A stretch of 64,000 bases of DNA. Origin: Bacillota bacterium (GTDB lineage Bacteria > Bacillota_A > Clostridia > Lachnospirales > Lachnospiraceae). The position numbers were made by a program, and so were the translations under genes. Location: the NCBI GenBank assembly GCA_023407175.1, contig JAEYMU010000035.1, positions 255,116 through 319,115 of the forward strand. The letters are read 5' to 3'. The notes beneath the pieces were generated by a model, which was not told the origin of the DNA, did not search any database, and was given only the letters and a program-made list of their open reading frames with translations. Within the stretch, counting starts at the first letter, position 1; each line of letters opens with the position of its first letter. Shown here piece by piece: positions 9,038 to 17,704 of the stretch.

Positions 9038-10135
9038 ATGGTGAAAAGTGAGTTAAAGCACATTCTAAAGGAATATATGCAAATTCCAAGACTATCCGGA
9101 TATGAGAAAGAGATGGCATACCGGTACCAGGCGGATATGAAGAAATATACCGATGAAGTATTCATTGACCGTATTGGAAATGTCATAGCAAAATTTCCGG
9201 GTACGAATCCCGATACTCCCAGTATCATGATTTTTGCCCATATGGATACCATAGGCTTTGTAATCACCTGTATCACGGATACCGGATTTTTGAAGCTGGA
9301 CCGGGTTGGCGGAGTTCCGGAGAAAGCACTTCAGGGCCTGCAGGTTTATGTGGGAAATGAAGAGGGAAAATATATCAACGGAATTATCGGAATGCGCTCC
9401 TATCATACTCAAGGCCCGAAGGAGAAGGAAAAAGCGGACCCGCTGTCAAGCCTTTTTGTCGATATCGGAGCAAAGAGCAGGGATGAGGTAACCGGACTGG
9501 GTATTCAGGTCGGATGTCCCGTGATTTATGCAAATCATTTTGCAGAGCTGCTAAATGACCGGATTGCAGGGACCTATACGGATGATGCATCAGGGCTTAC
9601 CAGCATGATACAGGTTGCCTCCCTGCTGAAGGAAAAACCGGTAAAGGCCACGGTGTATCTGGTAGGAACAGTTATGGAAGAATTTAACGCAAGGGGAGCA
9701 ATGCTGGCACAACGCAGCGTTCATGCGGATATGGCAATCTGTCTTCTTGGCGCGGGGGCAGGAGATACCCCTGATCTGGCAGGTACGAATCAGGTAAAGC
9801 TCGGAGAAGGAGTCAGTATCACCCTTTTTAATTTTCATGGAAAGGGAACCCTGAACGGTAATATTGCACATCAGGGAATGCTTTCCTTGATCAAGAAATC
9901 GGCTGTCCTTGCGGGAATTCCGCTTCAGAGACAGGCAAGCAGAGGAGCCCTTTCCGATACAGCATATCTTCAGCTGGAGGATATGGGCGTTCCCTGTCTT
10001 GATCTGGGAACTCCGGACCGTTACAGCCACAGCCCGCTGGAGGTGCTTGACTTAAATGACCTGGAGAAAACAGGCAAGCTGGTATATACCTTTATTAATC
10101 AGCTGGATGAGGATTTTAACTGTAACCGGTATTAA
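9038..10135 (+). CDS. M42-family metallopeptidase-like protein with altered metal site
   Basis: The 365-residue protein aligns along its length with M42 glutamyl aminopeptidases: FAHMDTIGF (His/Asp ligand), TDDASGL (bridging Asp), MEEFNARGA (catalytic Glu pair) and DRYSHSP (His ligand). In the segment that is usually VDV followed six residues later by DTPG, this protein has LLGAGAGDTPD. The aspartate that binds metal 1 is therefore replaced by leucine. It may bind one metal or have a different role. It sits between a nucleoside hydrolase and a sugar kinase, an unusual place for a peptidase. Confidence 0.82.
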   Translation: MVKSELKHILKEYMQIPRLSGYEKEMAYRYQADMKKYTDEVFIDRIGNVIAKFPGTNPDTPSIMIFAHMDTIGFVITCITDTGFLKLDRVGGVPEKALQGLQVYVGNEEGKYINGIIGMRSYHTQGPKEKEKADPLSSLFVDIGAKSRDEVTGLGIQVGCPVIYANHFAELLNDRIAGTYTDDASGLTSMIQVASLLKEKPVKATVYLVGTVMEEFNARGAMLAQRSVHADMAICLLGAGAGDTPDLAGTNQVKLGEGVSITLFNFHGKGTLNGNIAHQGMLSLIKKSAVLAGIPLQRQASRGALSDTAYLQLEDMGVPCLDLGTPDRYSHSPLEVLDLNDLEKTGKLVYTFINQLDEDFNCNRY

Positions 10136-10173
10136 TTCCTGGTCAGGCAGGATTGAAGGGTAAGGTGATATTC

Positions 10174-11676
10174 ATGGAGCGAAATATACTGGCCGGTATT
10201 GATATCGGGACCAATAGTCTAAGAATTGGTTTTTATGATAAACAGGGACATAATCTTGGGTTTGCGCAGGCCCCGTACCATACCTCCCATCCGCATTATG
10301 CCTGGGCGGAGCAAAAGCCCCAGGACTGGATGGATGCCATGAAGCAGGCTTTCTCGGAAGGGATGGCAAGGAATCATATTAAGGCGGAACAGATTCTGGG
10401 AATCAGTACAGGAACAACCTGCTGCAGTGTAGTCCTTAGCAAAAAGAACGGGGAACCGGTCAGGGACTGTATTCTTTGGATGGATGTCAGAGCCAGTGCG
10501 GAGGCGGAGGAGATCGCCGAAAGGACAAAGGAGCATTTATCTGCCGAATGGATGCCCTGTAAGCTGCTGTGGCTGAAACGCCATGAACCCGGGAATTATG
10601 AAAAGGCGGAGGTTTTCTGCGAATGCCAGGACTGGATCACCTACCGGCTGACCGGAAAATGGTCGATCAACATCAATACAGCCTGTAACTGGGGCTACAA
10701 CAGTGACGATGGAGGCTTCCCCGGTTGGTTTTATGACAAGCTGGAATTAACTGAGGCGCTTGATAAATTCCCTTCGGGGCTATGCTATGGGGTCGGAGAC
10801 CGGATAGGCAGCCTGACACAGGAGGCAGCGGAGTATCTGGGACTTCTGCCGGATACGATCGTCGCCCAGGGAGGAGTAGATTCTTCCATCGGCATCCTTG
10901 GCATGGGAGTATACGATACCGGCAGAGTTGCGCTGATGACCGGCTCCTCGAATTTGGCAATGCTGCTGACAGATCATATGATATTTGGCGGCAGTACCAT
11001 AAATACCGGACCGAATCATCTGATTCAGGGCTTTTATACTTCATTTCAGGGACAGGTTTCCTCGAATTCCATTATTGAATGGTTTAAAAATGAATTTTGC
11101 AAGGACCTCCCTTCCCGGACCTTTTACCGGGAGATGGAGGAGCAGGCCAGGACGGTTCCGGCCGGAAGTGAAGGATTGTTGGTCCTTGATTACTGGCAGG
11201 GAAACAGACACCCGCACTTTGATACCAAGGTACGGGGGCTTATGTACGGCCTGTCCTTAAATCATACCAGAGCCCATATGTATCGCGCCATCATGGAGGG
11301 TATTTCCTATGGGACAGAAAATCTGTTGTACCAGTTTCGTGAGGCGGGATTTGATGTAAAGGAAATTAATATATCCGGCGGTACTACGAATTCTGAATTA
11401 TTTCTTCAAATCCAGGCAGATATCAGCAATATCAGCATTAATATCCCGGAGGATTGCCAGTCAGTCTGTATGGGAGCTGCGATCTGTGTTGCCACAGCCT
11501 GCGATATGTATGATTCTCTTCCCTCGGCGGTGAAGCATATGGTCCGTTACAGTAAGACAGTTAAGCCAATCCCGAAGAACCACGAGAGATATCATAAATT
11601 ATTTGTACAGTATCAAAAGCTTTATCCGGCGCTAAAGGACTGGATGCATGAAACAACGGATATCTGTATAAATTAA
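10174..11676 (+). CDS. FGGY-family carbohydrate kinase
   Basis: The 500-residue kinase has the FGGY N-terminal phosphate loop GIDIGTNSLRIGFYD at residues 8-22, the DCILWMDVRA segment, and C-terminal ISGGTTNSELFLQIQAD with GAA at the adenosine site. Xylulokinase and ribulokinase have this architecture; the exact sugar cannot be named. It could phosphorylate the pentose released by the nucleoside hydrolase. ATG 10174 follows AAGGTGAT at good spacing; an upstream in-frame TTG at 10153 has no better ribosome site. The stop codon abuts the palindromic repeat. Confidence 0.88.
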   Translation: MERNILAGIDIGTNSLRIGFYDKQGHNLGFAQAPYHTSHPHYAWAEQKPQDWMDAMKQAFSEGMARNHIKAEQILGISTGTTCCSVVLSKKNGEPVRDCILWMDVRASAEAEEIAERTKEHLSAEWMPCKLLWLKRHEPGNYEKAEVFCECQDWITYRLTGKWSININTACNWGYNSDDGGFPGWFYDKLELTEALDKFPSGLCYGVGDRIGSLTQEAAEYLGLLPDTIVAQGGVDSSIGILGMGVYDTGRVALMTGSSNLAMLLTDHMIFGGSTINTGPNHLIQGFYTSFQGQVSSNSIIEWFKNEFCKDLPSRTFYREMEEQARTVPAGSEGLLVLDYWQGNRHPHFDTKVRGLMYGLSLNHTRAHMYRAIMEGISYGTENLLYQFREAGFDVKEINISGGTTNSELFLQIQADISNISINIPEDCQSVCMGAAICVATACDMYDSLPSAVKHMVRYSKTVKPIPKNHERYHKLFVQYQKLYPALKDWMHETTDICIN

Positions 11677-11825
11677 TAGGTAATTGCGAAACTAGCAAGA
11701 GTTAATAATTTCGAACAACAGATACAATTTCGGAGCGGAAGTTAAGCGGAAGGAGCGTTGGAGCGGAGAAATTTGTGTCTGTTGTTCGAAAAATTCAGTA
11801 GTTTATATTGTTTCGCAATTACCTA
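11677..11825 (+). repeat. 149-bp palindromic repeat, copy 1
   Basis: The outer 16-bp perfect inverted repeat (11677-11692 with 11810-11825) begins TAGGTAATTGCGAAAC. An inner inverted repeat pairs 11710-11730 with 11769-11791 around a purine-rich centre with repeated GGAGCGG units. A second copy in opposite orientation is at 22662-22811; the central ~70 bp are nearly identical. It starts one base after the kinase stop and ends 33 bp before the next gene. It looks like a MITE or REP-type element and could also terminate transcription. Confidence 0.85.
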
Positions 11826-11858
11826 TATATGAATTAATGAAAGGAGGACAGGTGACCT

Positions 11859-12425
11859 ATGATGGATTTAACGAGAACAGCGGTAATTATCATTGATATG
11901 CAGCTTGATTTTGTAGGAGAAGCTGCGGTAATTCCCTGCAAGGGTTCAGAGAATATTATTCCCAATATAAAGAAGCTAACAGACTTTTGCCACCGGAACA
12001 GGATTCCGGTAATTTATACGCAGGAAGCACATCGGGCAAATTATATTGATTTTGGAAGGGAGCTGGACGGAGACGAGCCGGTTCATTGTCTGGAGGGGAG
12101 CAGGGGAATTGAGATTATTCCCGAGCTTGCGCCGGCTTCCCGGGATTATGTTATTATGAAACGCCGTTATAGCGGCTTCTTTCAGACGGACCTGCAGATT
12201 TTACTGTCCGGCTTAAAGGTTGATACTCTGGTTATCACAGGAGCGGCAACGGATGTCTGCGTACGTGCGACGGCAACCGATGCACAGCAATATGGATACT
12301 ATGTTTATGTTCCGAGGGACTGTGTCGCAGGAACTACTCCGGCGAGACATGAAGCGGCACTGGAAAACATCAGGTATCTTTTTGGAAAGGTGATTAACCT
12401 CTCCGATATTCTCGAAATCGCATAA
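11859..12425 (+). CDS. Cysteine hydrolase, isochorismatase-like family
   Basis: The 188-residue protein has the complete catalytic triad of the family: D13 (IIDMQLDF), K101 (MKRRYSGF) and C134 (TDVCVRAT), with the GAATDVC nucleophile elbow. Relatives hydrolyse nicotinamide, N-carbamoyl sarcosine, ureidoacrylate and biuret. The surrounding purine genes make an N-carbamoyl or ureido substrate attractive, for example an ureidoimidazole intermediate; this is inference. It is the first gene inside the repeat-bracketed block, with AAGGAGG upstream of ATG 11859/11862. Confidence 0.85.
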   Translation: MMDLTRTAVIIIDMQLDFVGEAAVIPCKGSENIIPNIKKLTDFCHRNRIPVIYTQEAHRANYIDFGRELDGDEPVHCLEGSRGIEIIPELAPASRDYVIMKRRYSGFFQTDLQILLSGLKVDTLVITGAATDVCVRATATDAQQYGYYVYVPRDCVAGTTPARHEAALENIRYLFGKVINLSDILEIA

Positions 12426-12458
12426 ATAATGGATTAATATGGCGAAAGGGTGGTGCAA

Positions 12459-13748
12459 ATGACAATATTCCAGGGAAATATCTTCTACTGCAGCGAGCTG
12501 ACGCAGTATCACCAGATAGAAAACGGATATCTCATCGTGGATGATAATGGCCTGATTGAGGATATTGGTCTGGTTTTGCCGAAGAAATACGCACAATATC
12601 CGGTAGAAAGGTTGGGCAATCAAATACTGATCCCCGCTTTCTGCGATATACACCTGCATTCCTCCCAGTTTGTCAATACAGGTCTTGGATATGATATTTT
12701 GTTTGAGGACTGGATGAGAATTTATACTTATCCGGCGGAGCAGAGATATCAGGAGCTTGATAAAGCCGAAGAAATCAATCGCAGACTAATTCGGGAGCTC
12801 TGGAAATACGGAACAATGAATGCCGTTATCATGGGAAGTACGGATGCGCCGTCCACCTGGAATCTGATGAAGCTGTACAATCAGACTGGTATGAGTGCCT
12901 GCATCGGAAAGATGAATGCGGATGTGGCAGGCTTTGGAAACCAGGCGGAGGACACCGCAAAATCTATTCTGGAGACAATCTCTTTGATAGAACAGGCAGA
13001 AAAGCTCAGGAATATAACCTATTGCATCTCACCGGAATTTATTCCAAACTGTTCGGATGAGCTAATGGAGCGCCTGGGAGACCTGGCTGTCAGATACGGG
13101 CTGCCGGTACAGTCCCACATATCGGAGAGTGAGGGTGATGTGCGGATGGTAAGGGAAAGATACGGTAAAACGCCGTATGCAAAGGTTTATCAGGGCTACC
13201 GGCTCTTCGGACAAACCCCTACGGTAATGGCACATGGAATCTATCTGACCAAACAGGAAAGAGTATTGATGAAAAGGAAGCAGGTCACTTTGGCCCATTG
13301 CCCGGTTGCCATCAGTAACATACCCAGCGGTAAGACAATTCCCCTTCGAAGGTTTCTGGAGGAAGGTGTTAATGTCGGACTTGGAAGTGATATTGGCGGC
13401 GGACATACCTTAAATATGATGAGAATTATGGAAAGTACGGTCCATTATTCGAAGTTTCAGCAGTTAATCGATCACAGCAGACCTCTGTCCATCCTGGAAG
13501 CCTTTGCACTTGCTACGGTTTGCGCAGGAAAGGTATTTGGAAGGACGGGAAGCTTTAAAGCAGGCTTATTCTTCGACGGTCTTGTTATTGATGATAAAGA
13601 GCTTTCTCCTGCATCCGGGGGATATTCAATCAGGGAAAGGGTGGAACGTTTCCTCTATGAAGGTGATTACCGCTATATTCTAAAACGGTACTGCCGGGGG
13701 AAATTAGTGAAGGAACCATTTGCGAACAGGGAACCGGAGCTGGTATAA
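12459..13748 (+). CDS. Guanine deaminase-like amidohydrolase
   Basis: The 429-residue enzyme belongs to the amidohydrolase superfamily, ATZ/TRZ and GuaD group. Metal ligands are visible in CDIHLHSSQF (HxH), QSHISES (His and Glu), MAHGIYL (His) and GLGSDIGGG (Asp); the last motif is typical of guanine deaminase. It would convert guanine to xanthine and ammonia. ATG 12459 is preferred over GTG 12450 because AGGGTGG lies five nt upstream of it. A related ring-amino substrate cannot be excluded. It sits in the presumed purine-degradation operon. Confidence 0.82.
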   Translation: MTIFQGNIFYCSELTQYHQIENGYLIVDDNGLIEDIGLVLPKKYAQYPVERLGNQILIPAFCDIHLHSSQFVNTGLGYDILFEDWMRIYTYPAEQRYQELDKAEEINRRLIRELWKYGTMNAVIMGSTDAPSTWNLMKLYNQTGMSACIGKMNADVAGFGNQAEDTAKSILETISLIEQAEKLRNITYCISPEFIPNCSDELMERLGDLAVRYGLPVQSHISESEGDVRMVRERYGKTPYAKVYQGYRLFGQTPTVMAHGIYLTKQERVLMKRKQVTLAHCPVAISNIPSGKTIPLRRFLEEGVNVGLGSDIGGGHTLNMMRIMESTVHYSKFQQLIDHSRPLSILEAFALATVCAGKVFGRTGSFKAGLFFDGLVIDDKELSPASGGYSIRERVERFLYEGDYRYILKRYCRGKLVKEPFANREPELV

Positions 13749-13808
13749 GTTTGAAGGTAAACCTTCAAACTCTTTATTAAAGCAGTATCACAAGCAAAGC
13801 TTGTGATA
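13749..13808 (+). terminator. Two adjacent hairpins before the M20 gene
   Basis: GTTTGAAGGT (13749-13758) pairs with ACCTTCAAAC (13761-13770) and is followed by TCTTTATT, a weak intrinsic terminator. TATCACAAGC (13786-13795) pairs with GCTTGTGATA (13799-13808) around AAA, directly ahead of the next ribosome site. The second hairpin may control translation of the M20 gene or stabilise its message. Confidence 0.5.
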
Positions 13809-13823
13809 TGCAGGGGTATAACT

Positions 13824-14960
13824 ATGAAAAATAAAATAGTGGAATTAATGAGTATGCTTGTTGGCACAGATACGGCAAATCCGCCGGGAAAAGAAAAGGC
13901 TTTGGCAGATCAGTTAACCGGCCTGTTGGAAGGCTGCGATTGCCGGAGGCTTTCCCATGGAAATGACAGAGAAAGTCTGGTAGTTACCCTTCCGGGGGCA
14001 AATCAGGAGCTTGTGCTCGGCTTTGCCGGACATCTTGATACGGTTCCGGTTGGAGATACCAGGCGATGGAAGCATAACCCCCTTGGTGAGATTATCGGAG
14101 ATGTCATGTATGGCAGAGGAACCGCAGACATGTGCGGCGGACTTGCAGCAATGCTTTTACTGATCGAGGAATATGAAAAGCATTTACCTCCGGTTACACT
14201 GAAATTCCTGTTCACAGCTGATGAGGAAGCCGACGGTACGGGTGCGAAGGCTTTATTGGAAAACGGTCTGTTAAACGATCTGGACGCTCTTATCATTTGT
14301 GAACCAAGTAATTTAAAGCTTGGCATCTGTGAAAAGGGTACCATATGGTTGAAGATTACTGTCCATGGAAAAAGTAGCCATGCATCAATGCCCGGGGAAG
14401 GAATTAATGCACTGCAGCTTGGAATGAAGTTTATGGAGGAAATGAAAGAAAGAATTGAAAGACTTTCCGCTCCGCACCCGCTTCTTGGGGGTAATACCTG
14501 CGAAATTACAGGCTGCAAAAGCGGTATCAAGATTAATATACTTCCGGGGGAAGCGGAGTTCCTGGCAGATATCCGAACCCTGCCTGCAATCGAGGGCGGG
14601 AATTCGGCGGTTCTTAATATAATTGAGGAAATACGGCAGAGTTTTGAAAATGAATACAATATAAGCATTTCTGTGGAAGAAGCAGGTAACCGGGAACCAA
14701 TCGAGCAACCGGAGGATTCACAGTTTATCCGGCGGATCAGAAAAGCAATCGGGAAACGGGCTTGTGATGTACGGGGAATTTATTTCTATACGGATGGGTC
14801 ACTGATCATACCTAAGTTAAAGATACCCTTTGTCATCTACGGGCCGGGGCTGCCGGAGGACTGCCACAAAACGGATGAGAGTATCTCCCTTTGGCAGATT
14901 GAAGCTTGCTATGATCATTACCGGAGAATGATTGACAGCTATCAGAAGGAAGGTGGTTAA
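13824..14960 (+). CDS. M20-family metallohydrolase (ArgE/DapE-like)
   Basis: The 378-residue protein has the M20 catalytic core: GHLDTVPVGD (His and Asp), GRGTADMCGG (bridging Asp), ADEEADGTGA (catalytic Glu pair), CEPS and a dimerisation domain beginning with HGKSSHASMP. The family cleaves amide bonds of N-acyl amino acids, carbamoyl amino acids and allantoate. With the purine and UbiD neighbours, an ureido or formimino-type intermediate is a candidate substrate, but ordinary deacylation is possible. ATG 13824 follows AGGGG at 7 nt; an in-frame GTG at 13803 overlaps the upstream hairpin. Confidence 0.85.
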   Translation: MKNKIVELMSMLVGTDTANPPGKEKALADQLTGLLEGCDCRRLSHGNDRESLVVTLPGANQELVLGFAGHLDTVPVGDTRRWKHNPLGEIIGDVMYGRGTADMCGGLAAMLLLIEEYEKHLPPVTLKFLFTADEEADGTGAKALLENGLLNDLDALIICEPSNLKLGICEKGTIWLKITVHGKSSHASMPGEGINALQLGMKFMEEMKERIERLSAPHPLLGGNTCEITGCKSGIKINILPGEAEFLADIRTLPAIEGGNSAVLNIIEEIRQSFENEYNISISVEEAGNREPIEQPEDSQFIRRIRKAIGKRACDVRGIYFYTDGSLIIPKLKIPFVIYGPGLPEDCHKTDESISLWQIEACYDHYRRMIDSYQKEGG

Positions 14961-14963
14961 CCG

Positions 14964-15323
14964 GTGAGTATGACAGTACACAAGCGTATGCTGTTTCAGC
15001 TGTATAACGAGGTTAATAAGGAAATATACGGCTATGGCGTGACAGAGCTAAAGATCAGCTTTGCTGACAATATGCTCATCTTCATGACAAGGGACAACCG
15101 TGTACACACCCTGGAGATCTTGGAAGAAAGGTATTCTTTATTAAAACAGAATGTGGATCAGGCTTTGTTTACAGAGTTTAAACTCAGGCTTAAGAGTAGC
15201 CTTCAAAGGAATATGAATTTGGAAGCGGTGTCACTTCACCGGGACTATGATTCCTGTTCAAGAATTGCCGTGACCGTAGTTGTTTTGGATGAAGATGCCT
15301 TTAAAGCATTAATAAACGGATGA
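14964..15323 (+). CDS. DUF2294-family protein
   Basis: The 119-residue protein matches the DUF2294 (Na-translocating-associated) family by layout: two alpha-beta units, NEVNKEIYGYGVTELKIS followed by a MTRDNRVHTLE strand, and a C-terminal DYDSCSRIAVTVVVL strand. The function is not established. GTG 14964 lies eight nt after a purine-rich ribosome site at the end of the M20 gene, three bases after its stop. A strong terminator follows, so this gene closes the first half of the block. Confidence 0.65.
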   Translation: MSMTVHKRMLFQLYNEVNKEIYGYGVTELKISFADNMLIFMTRDNRVHTLEILEERYSLLKQNVDQALFTEFKLRLKSSLQRNMNLEAVSLHRDYDSCSRIAVTVVVLDEDAFKALING

Positions 15324-15350
15324 TAGTTCAAATGGCGTATACGTTATGAG

Positions 15351-15407
15351 AAAGATCATTATTAAGGATATCCTTGCGGATATTTTTAATAGTGGTCTTT
15401 TTTATTT
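15351..15407 (+). terminator. Strong intrinsic terminator after DUF2294 gene
   Basis: A 23-bp stem with G-U pairs (15351-15373 with 15378-15400) closes on a TTGC loop and runs into TCTTTTTTATTT. It separates the hydrolase genes from ubiX. I see no clear promoter in 15410-15467, so read-through or a weak promoter must serve the shell operon. Confidence 0.8.
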
Positions 15408-15467
15408 CAGAAGAATATGCTTCCCTTTCTGGCTATGCGGCGGGGACAGCTTAAGGAGGTGTGAGAA

Positions 15468-16025
15468 ATGCGTATTACCGTAGGAATTACCGGAGCCAGC
15501 GGGGCAATTTACGGATATACTCTAGTCAGACTGTTAGCCGGGATGAATATTGAGACCAGTATAATCTTTACCGCAATGGGTGAAAAGGTTATGGAATATG
15601 AGTGCGGCATTGCCAGGAAAGAGTTTCAAGCCTATGGGAGGGTCTATGAAAGGGATGATTTGTTTGCTCCCCCTGCCAGCGGCTCATATCCCTCGGACGG
15701 CATGGTTATAGTACCCTGTTCCATGAATACCCTGGGAGCTATTGCGAACGGCCTGGGAGATTCCCTGCTCAACCGGGCGGCTTCCGTTACCTTGAAGGAA
15801 GGAAGAAAATTAATCGCCGTGGTAAGGGAAACGCCCTACAGCATCCTTCATCTGGAGAATATGCTGAAGCTGGCGAAAGCAGGAGGCTGCATTATGCCTG
15901 CTTCCCCCGGCTTTTACCACAGGCCGGAAAACCTGTGGGAGCTGGTTGAGTGTCTGACAAGCCGTATCCTGGATCAACTCGGTATCAGTCCGGAAAATGT
16001 TAAGAGATGGGGGGATGGTCTATGA
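15468..16025 (+). CDS. ubiX: Flavin prenyltransferase UbiX
   Basis: The 185-residue flavoprotein has the UbiX FMN-binding start GITGASGAIYG, a VIVPCSMNTLGAIANG loop and the RETPYS plus LENMLKLAKAGG segments, at normal family length. It joins dimethylallyl phosphate to FMN and makes prenylated FMN, the cofactor of UbiD decarboxylases. The stop overlaps the ubiD start as ATGA, so the enzyme and its client are translationally coupled. The ribosome site is AAGGAGG 9-15 nt upstream. Confidence 0.93.
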   Translation: MRITVGITGASGAIYGYTLVRLLAGMNIETSIIFTAMGEKVMEYECGIARKEFQAYGRVYERDDLFAPPASGSYPSDGMVIVPCSMNTLGAIANGLGDSLLNRAASVTLKEGRKLIAVVRETPYSILHLENMLKLAKAGGCIMPASPGFYHRPENLWELVECLTSRILDQLGISPENVKRWGDGL

Positions 16026-17380
16026 CATCAGATTTAAAGGAATTGATTGAATTATATGAGCAGAAGGGCCTTCTGTCACATATCCGCCGGCCGGTCAGCT
16101 CTGAATATGAGGCAATGGCCGTGATGAAGAAAAGTAAAGGCCGGCTTCCGATGTGCTTTGACCGGATCGATCAGTATTCCTGCAGGACGGTAACCGGAAT
16201 GGGGGGAAGTCGCAGGCTTCTGGCCCAGTCCATGGGAATTGAACCAAAGCGGCTGCGGGAGCATCTGGCCGAGGCGGTCCTTCATCCGATTCCCGTAACA
16301 AGGGTGCAAAACGGAAAATGCCAGGATAATGTAAGAAGGGAGCCCTTTTGTCTGGATGAGTTTTTTCCGGTTTTGAAGCATTATGAAAGGGATAACGGAC
16401 GCTTTGTTATCTCCGGTATGCTTCTTGTGAAAAGTCCGGACGGCAGCAGGGTCTATACCTCGATCCGCCGGATGTATTACCTGGGCGGGAATAAAATGAC
16501 TCTTCTGATTACCTCCAAGGAAATGAAGGAACAGCTGGATTATTATGAACAGCTGCACCAGCCGATGGATATTGCTTTGATGTTCGGGCTTGTTCCCGCA
16601 ATTGTTCTCGGCTCACAGATCAGCACCCACCTGTACAATGCCAATAAGCTGGAGGTGTCGGGAGCGCTGCTGGGCAAAAGCTTAGAGGTTGTACCCTGCA
16701 AAACTGTCGGCCTTGAGGTGCTTTCCGATGCACAGGTGGTATTGGAGGGCAAGGTATATCCCTGGAAAAAGCAGACGGAAGGGCCTTTTGGTGAAATGGC
16801 ATTTTATTATGGAAGGGTTTCACAGCTTCCGGTCTGTGAATTCTCCTGCATGACCTGGCAGAATGATCCGGTATGGCATACCTTTTTTCCTTCAGGAGCT
16901 GAGGAAAAGCTTCCGATGGCGCTTGCCAGGGAAGTGAATCTATACCATACCGTCAGTATGACAGTACCGAATGTTATACAGGTACATATCACGCCGGGCG
17001 GAGGGGGGAGATTCCATGCGGTGGTTCAAATAGCAAAAATAAATGAAAGTGACGGAAAACAGGCAGCTCTGGCAGCATTTGCCTCTGATAAGGATTTGAA
17101 GCATGTTGTGGTAGTGGATGAGGATGTTGACATTTTTGATATGGAAGAAGTGGAATGGGCAATTGCAACCAGAGTTCAGGCGGATAAGGATGTTTTTATC
17201 ATCCCCGGAGCGGCAGGCTCACCTCTGGAAGCATCCCATCTTCTAAAGAATACGACAGCTAAGGTGGGCATTGATGCAACCTGCCCTTTGGGAGATTCGC
17301 GGTTTATAAGAACACAGGTACCCGGAGAGCAGACAATTAACCTGGAGGAATATTTAGGGGGTGCCGGAAAACCGCAATGA
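16022..17380 (+). CDS. UbiD-family prFMN-dependent decarboxylase
   Basis: The 452-residue protein is a full-length UbiD. It has the conserved EGPFGE motif, which supplies the glutamates of the prFMN active site, followed by FYYG. The N-terminal domain, DLKELIELYEQKGLLSHI, is typical, and the C-terminal GIDATCPLG matches the family. UbiD enzymes reversibly decarboxylate unsaturated, aromatic or heteroaromatic acids. The gene directly precedes shell genes, so it is the best signature-enzyme candidate. In the clostridial xanthine route, 4-amino-5-imidazolecarboxylate must lose CO2; that assignment is inference. ATG 16022 is chosen for the ATGA overlap with ubiX and the preceding GGGGGG. Confidence 0.9.
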   Translation: MTSDLKELIELYEQKGLLSHIRRPVSSEYEAMAVMKKSKGRLPMCFDRIDQYSCRTVTGMGGSRRLLAQSMGIEPKRLREHLAEAVLHPIPVTRVQNGKCQDNVRREPFCLDEFFPVLKHYERDNGRFVISGMLLVKSPDGSRVYTSIRRMYYLGGNKMTLLITSKEMKEQLDYYEQLHQPMDIALMFGLVPAIVLGSQISTHLYNANKLEVSGALLGKSLEVVPCKTVGLEVLSDAQVVLEGKVYPWKKQTEGPFGEMAFYYGRVSQLPVCEFSCMTWQNDPVWHTFFPSGAEEKLPMALAREVNLYHTVSMTVPNVIQVHITPGGGGRFHAVVQIAKINESDGKQAALAAFASDKDLKHVVVVDEDVDIFDMEEVEWAIATRVQADKDVFIIPGAAGSPLEASHLLKNTTAKVGIDATCPLGDSRFIRTQVPGEQTINLEEYLGGAGKPQ

Positions 17381-17416
17381 TTTTTCAGACACACCCTGGA
17401 AAGGAGGAAAGAATAA

Positions 17417-17704
17417 ATGGCAGCATTAGGTATCGTAGAAACAAGAGGCTTTACAGCAGCGGTGGAAGCACTGGATGCTATGTGCAAGGATGCAAGAGTA
17501 AGTGTAAAGCAGATCAAACGTCCGGGAGGAGGACATGTTACCTTACTGGCCGAGGGCGATGTGGCAGCGGTCGCATCGGCGGTGGAGGCCGGAGTTCATG
17601 CGGCGACCCGCGTGGGCGGAGACATCATCTGCAAGCATGTCATAGCAAATCCTCACCCGGAACTGGCCAAAGCTCTGGCATACGGGGAGGAGAACGATGG
17701 ATGA
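17417..17704 (+). CDS. BMC-H microcompartment shell protein 1
   Basis: The 95-residue protein is a single BMC domain, starting ALGIVETRGFTAAVEALDAM and continuing GDVAAVASAVEAG, as in PduA/CcmK-type hexamers. The pore-facing loop reads KRPGGGH instead of the common KIGSG, so its channel would be basic and glycine-lined. It is the first shell gene, 36 bp after ubiD, with a strong AAAGGAGG site. The last bases overlap the next gene by 8 bp. Confidence 0.93.
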   Translation: MAALGIVETRGFTAAVEALDAMCKDARVSVKQIKRPGGGHVTLLAEGDVAAVASAVEAGVHAATRVGGDIICKHVIANPHPELAKALAYGEENDG

